Below, one piece after another: positions 5,659 through 6,754 of a stretch of 6,754 nt of DNA. The position numbers and the translations under genes are program-made. The notes beneath the pieces are model-generated. The model made no database searches. It was not told the origin of the DNA and saw only the letters and a program-made list of their open reading frames with translations. The first letter of the stretch is position 1, and each line of letters starts with the position of its first letter. Source of the DNA: Chloroflexota bacterium (GTDB lineage Bacteria > Chloroflexota > Anaerolineae > Anaerolineales > Villigracilaceae); assembly GCA_021823555.1 (NCBI GenBank), contig JAKANW010000160.1, positions 1 to 6,754 on the forward strand. The letters are read 5' to 3'.

Positions 5659-5726
5659 CCCAATGCTGCTCTGCGGTGAGTATCAAACCCAGTGTAAGAG
5701 AGAACTGATACAACGATATGACTTGC
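5659..5726. other. short gap between regulator and restriction island
   Basis: This gap holds the right-hand edge of the AT-rich island. No GC-rich hairpin with T run is visible after the response regulator stop on the minus strand, only a weak TATCA (5681-5685) / TGATA (5706-5710) inverted repeat. Read-through from the two-component genes into the island is therefore possible. Confidence 0.4.
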
Positions 5727-6377
5727 CTACGCCTTGATGATCCCCTTCCGAATCGCGTATCTCACCAGCTCTGCGCGCGAGTGCAGGTTCAACTTGCGCA
5801 TGATGTTCTCGCGGTGGCGGTCCACTGTCTTCGGGCTGATCACCAGCGCCTCGGCGATGCGGTCGTTGGCGGCGCCCTCCGCGAGGAGCGAAAGCACCTC
5901 CTGTTCGCGGTCGGTCAGGCCGTCGAGGGCCGGTTTGTTTTCGGACGCGCGTTCCTGCGAGAGATAATCCTTCACCAGCAGTTTCGCCAGCGACGGATAC
6001 AAATACACCTCGCCCTTCGACGCGGCGCGGATGGCGGTGAGCAGTTCCTCCGGCGCGGCGCGTTTGGGCACGTACCCGCTCGCCCCGGCCTCGAGCATCT
6101 TGAAAAAATATTCCTCGTCCTCGTGGATGGTGAGCGCGACGATGGCGGTCTTCGGAAACTGCGACTTGATGAGACGCGCGGCTTCGATGCCGGTCATGTC
6201 GGGCAGGCTGATGTCCATCAGGATCACATCCGGTCGCGCGGACCCCGCGGCGGATACGGCCTCGTCCCCGCTCCCCGCCTCCCCCACGATCTCCACGTCG
6301 GTTTCGCTGGCGAGCAGCATCTTCAACCCGGAGCGCACCACCGCGTGGTCGTCCACCAACAATAAACGGATCTTCAT
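5727..6377 (-). CDS. NarL/FixJ-family response regulator with LuxR-type DNA-binding domain
   Basis: This 216-aa cytoplasmic transcription regulator is phosphorylated by the adjacent kinase. The receiver domain (about 1-120) has the acidic pair D9/D10, phospho-acceptor D55 in VILMDISLPD, switch T83 and conserved K105. A linker leads to a helix-turn-helix domain (about 151-215) with LTDREQEVLSLLAEG at 154-168 and SPKTVDRHRENIMRKL at 181-196, typical of LuxR/GerE domains. Length is standard for the family. Its ATG overlaps the kinase stop as ATGA, with a GAGG element upstream, indicating coupled translation. Targets are not shown by sequence. The cytochrome operon, which follows on the same strand beyond the restriction island, is a reasonable candidate. 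Confidence 0.95.
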   Translation of the reverse strand: MKIRLLLVDDHAVVRSGLKMLLASETDVEIVGEAGSGDEAVSAAGSARPDVILMDISLPDMTGIEAARLIKSQFPKTAIVALTIHEDEEYFFKMLEAGASGYVPKRAAPEELLTAIRAASKGEVYLYPSLAKLLVKDYLSQERASENKPALDGLTDREQEVLSLLAEGAANDRIAEALVISPKTVDRHRENIMRKLNLHSRAELVRYAIRKGIIKA

Positions 6378-6754
6378 TCCGCCTCGCTTTCCTTCGACTG
6401 GTAGGGGATCTTCGCCTCCACCAGCGTGCCCTGCCCCGGTCCCGACTCAACCGTCACTGTGCCGCCCAGCAGGCCGGCGCGTTCGTTCATGCCCGCCAAC
6501 CCAAGCGAGGGACGGCTGGCCTGGTGGAAGCGCAGAATGTCCGAGTTGAACCCCTGCCCATCGTCGCGGACGGTCACCCGGACGCGATTCGGCTCATAGC
6601 GCAATTGGATGAACACATTGGTGGCGTCGGCGTGTTTGACGATGTTGTTCAGCGCCTCCTGCACAATGCGGAAGGTGGCGATCTTCACCGTCTCGGCGAT
6701 GACCTTTTCCTCGCCGAAAATATCCACGCGCACTTTCAAGCCGGCGCGCTCGGC
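6374..6754 (-). CDS. sensor histidine kinase, NarL-partner type, C-terminal part
   Basis: The last 126 residues of a kinase whose N-terminus lies beyond the window. They form a GHKL/HATPase domain: N box FRIVQEALNNIVKHADA, G1 box DDGQGF, and G2 region GLAGMNERAGLLGG, closing with GPGQGTLVEAKIP. The wording IVQEALNNIVKHA is characteristic of NarX/DegS-like kinases that carry a HisKA_3 dimerisation domain, which would lie just outside the window with the phosphorylated histidine. The frame is open through the right edge (no stop up to 6754), so a TTG at 6739 is not the real start. It pairs with the response regulator immediately downstream. Sensor input and membrane topology cannot be judged. 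Confidence 0.93.
   Translation of the reverse strand, partial: AERAGLKVRVDIFGEEKVIAETVKIATFRIVQEALNNIVKHADATNVFIQLRYEPNRVRVTVRDDGQGFNSDILRFHQASRPSLGLAGMNERAGLLGGTVTVESGPGQGTLVEAKIPYQSKESEAE

Noticed and set aside
4041..5690. Transposon or integron carrying the restriction pair
   Set aside because: No transposase, integrase, terminal inverted repeats or target duplication could be found by eye.
5681..5710. Terminator after the response regulator
   Set aside because: Only 5-bp AT-rich arms with a long spacer and no T run.
5718..6365. Plus-strand 215-aa frame opposite the response regulator
   Set aside because: Antisense shadow; the minus-strand product has all receiver and LuxR-type residues.

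Overview
The window is GC-rich bacterial DNA interrupted by an AT-rich block at about 4041-5690. Hand-counted 60-base rows give 75% GC at 1741-1800 and 77% at 6241-6300, but 38% at 4141-4200 and 4681-4740. All recognisable genes lie on the minus strand. A self-contained multiheme cytochrome / Fe-S / NrfD operon, a NarL-type two-component system and an RHS remnant suggest an environmental bacterium with respiratory flexibility. Chloroflexota (Anaerolineae-like) is my guess, from gene style only.

From right to left, in the direction of transcription: (1) 6754-5727 holds the C-terminal ATPase part of a NarL-type sensor kinase, cut by the window edge, and its response regulator, joined by an ATGA overlap. 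(2) 5645-4058 is an AT-rich restriction-modification island: a beta-class DNA methyltransferase overlapping by 23 bp a probable PmeII-family restriction endonuclease. A perfect TATAAT lies so close to the methyltransferase start that its mRNA may be leaderless, and a strong intrinsic terminator closes the pair at 4014-4040. (3) 4013-3843 is a control region with a cluster of TGGGG motifs, a near-perfect palindrome and a candidate sigma70-like promoter. (4) 3842-318 is a tight five-gene operon: a 40-aa membrane protein, a 117-aa anchored cysteine protein, an eight-haem cytochrome c with a membrane segment at each end, a Tat-exported four-cluster ferredoxin subunit, and a ten-helix NrfD/HybB-like quinone-binding subunit. 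(5) 317-1 holds a six-copy 8-bp tandem repeat, a probably bidirectional terminator, and at the edge a fragment of an RHS/YD-repeat core that runs out of the window.

The operon probably makes a membrane complex that passes electrons between the quinone pool and periplasmic or extracytoplasmic carriers through NrfD, the 4Fe-4S subunit and the haem chain. It resembles the Cbc/Nrf/Qrc design, but no molybdopterin or other catalytic subunit is encoded here. The two small proteins at its head look like accessory or assembly subunits. The restriction island appears to be inserted between this operon and the two-component system, which may once have been adjacent and may regulate it.
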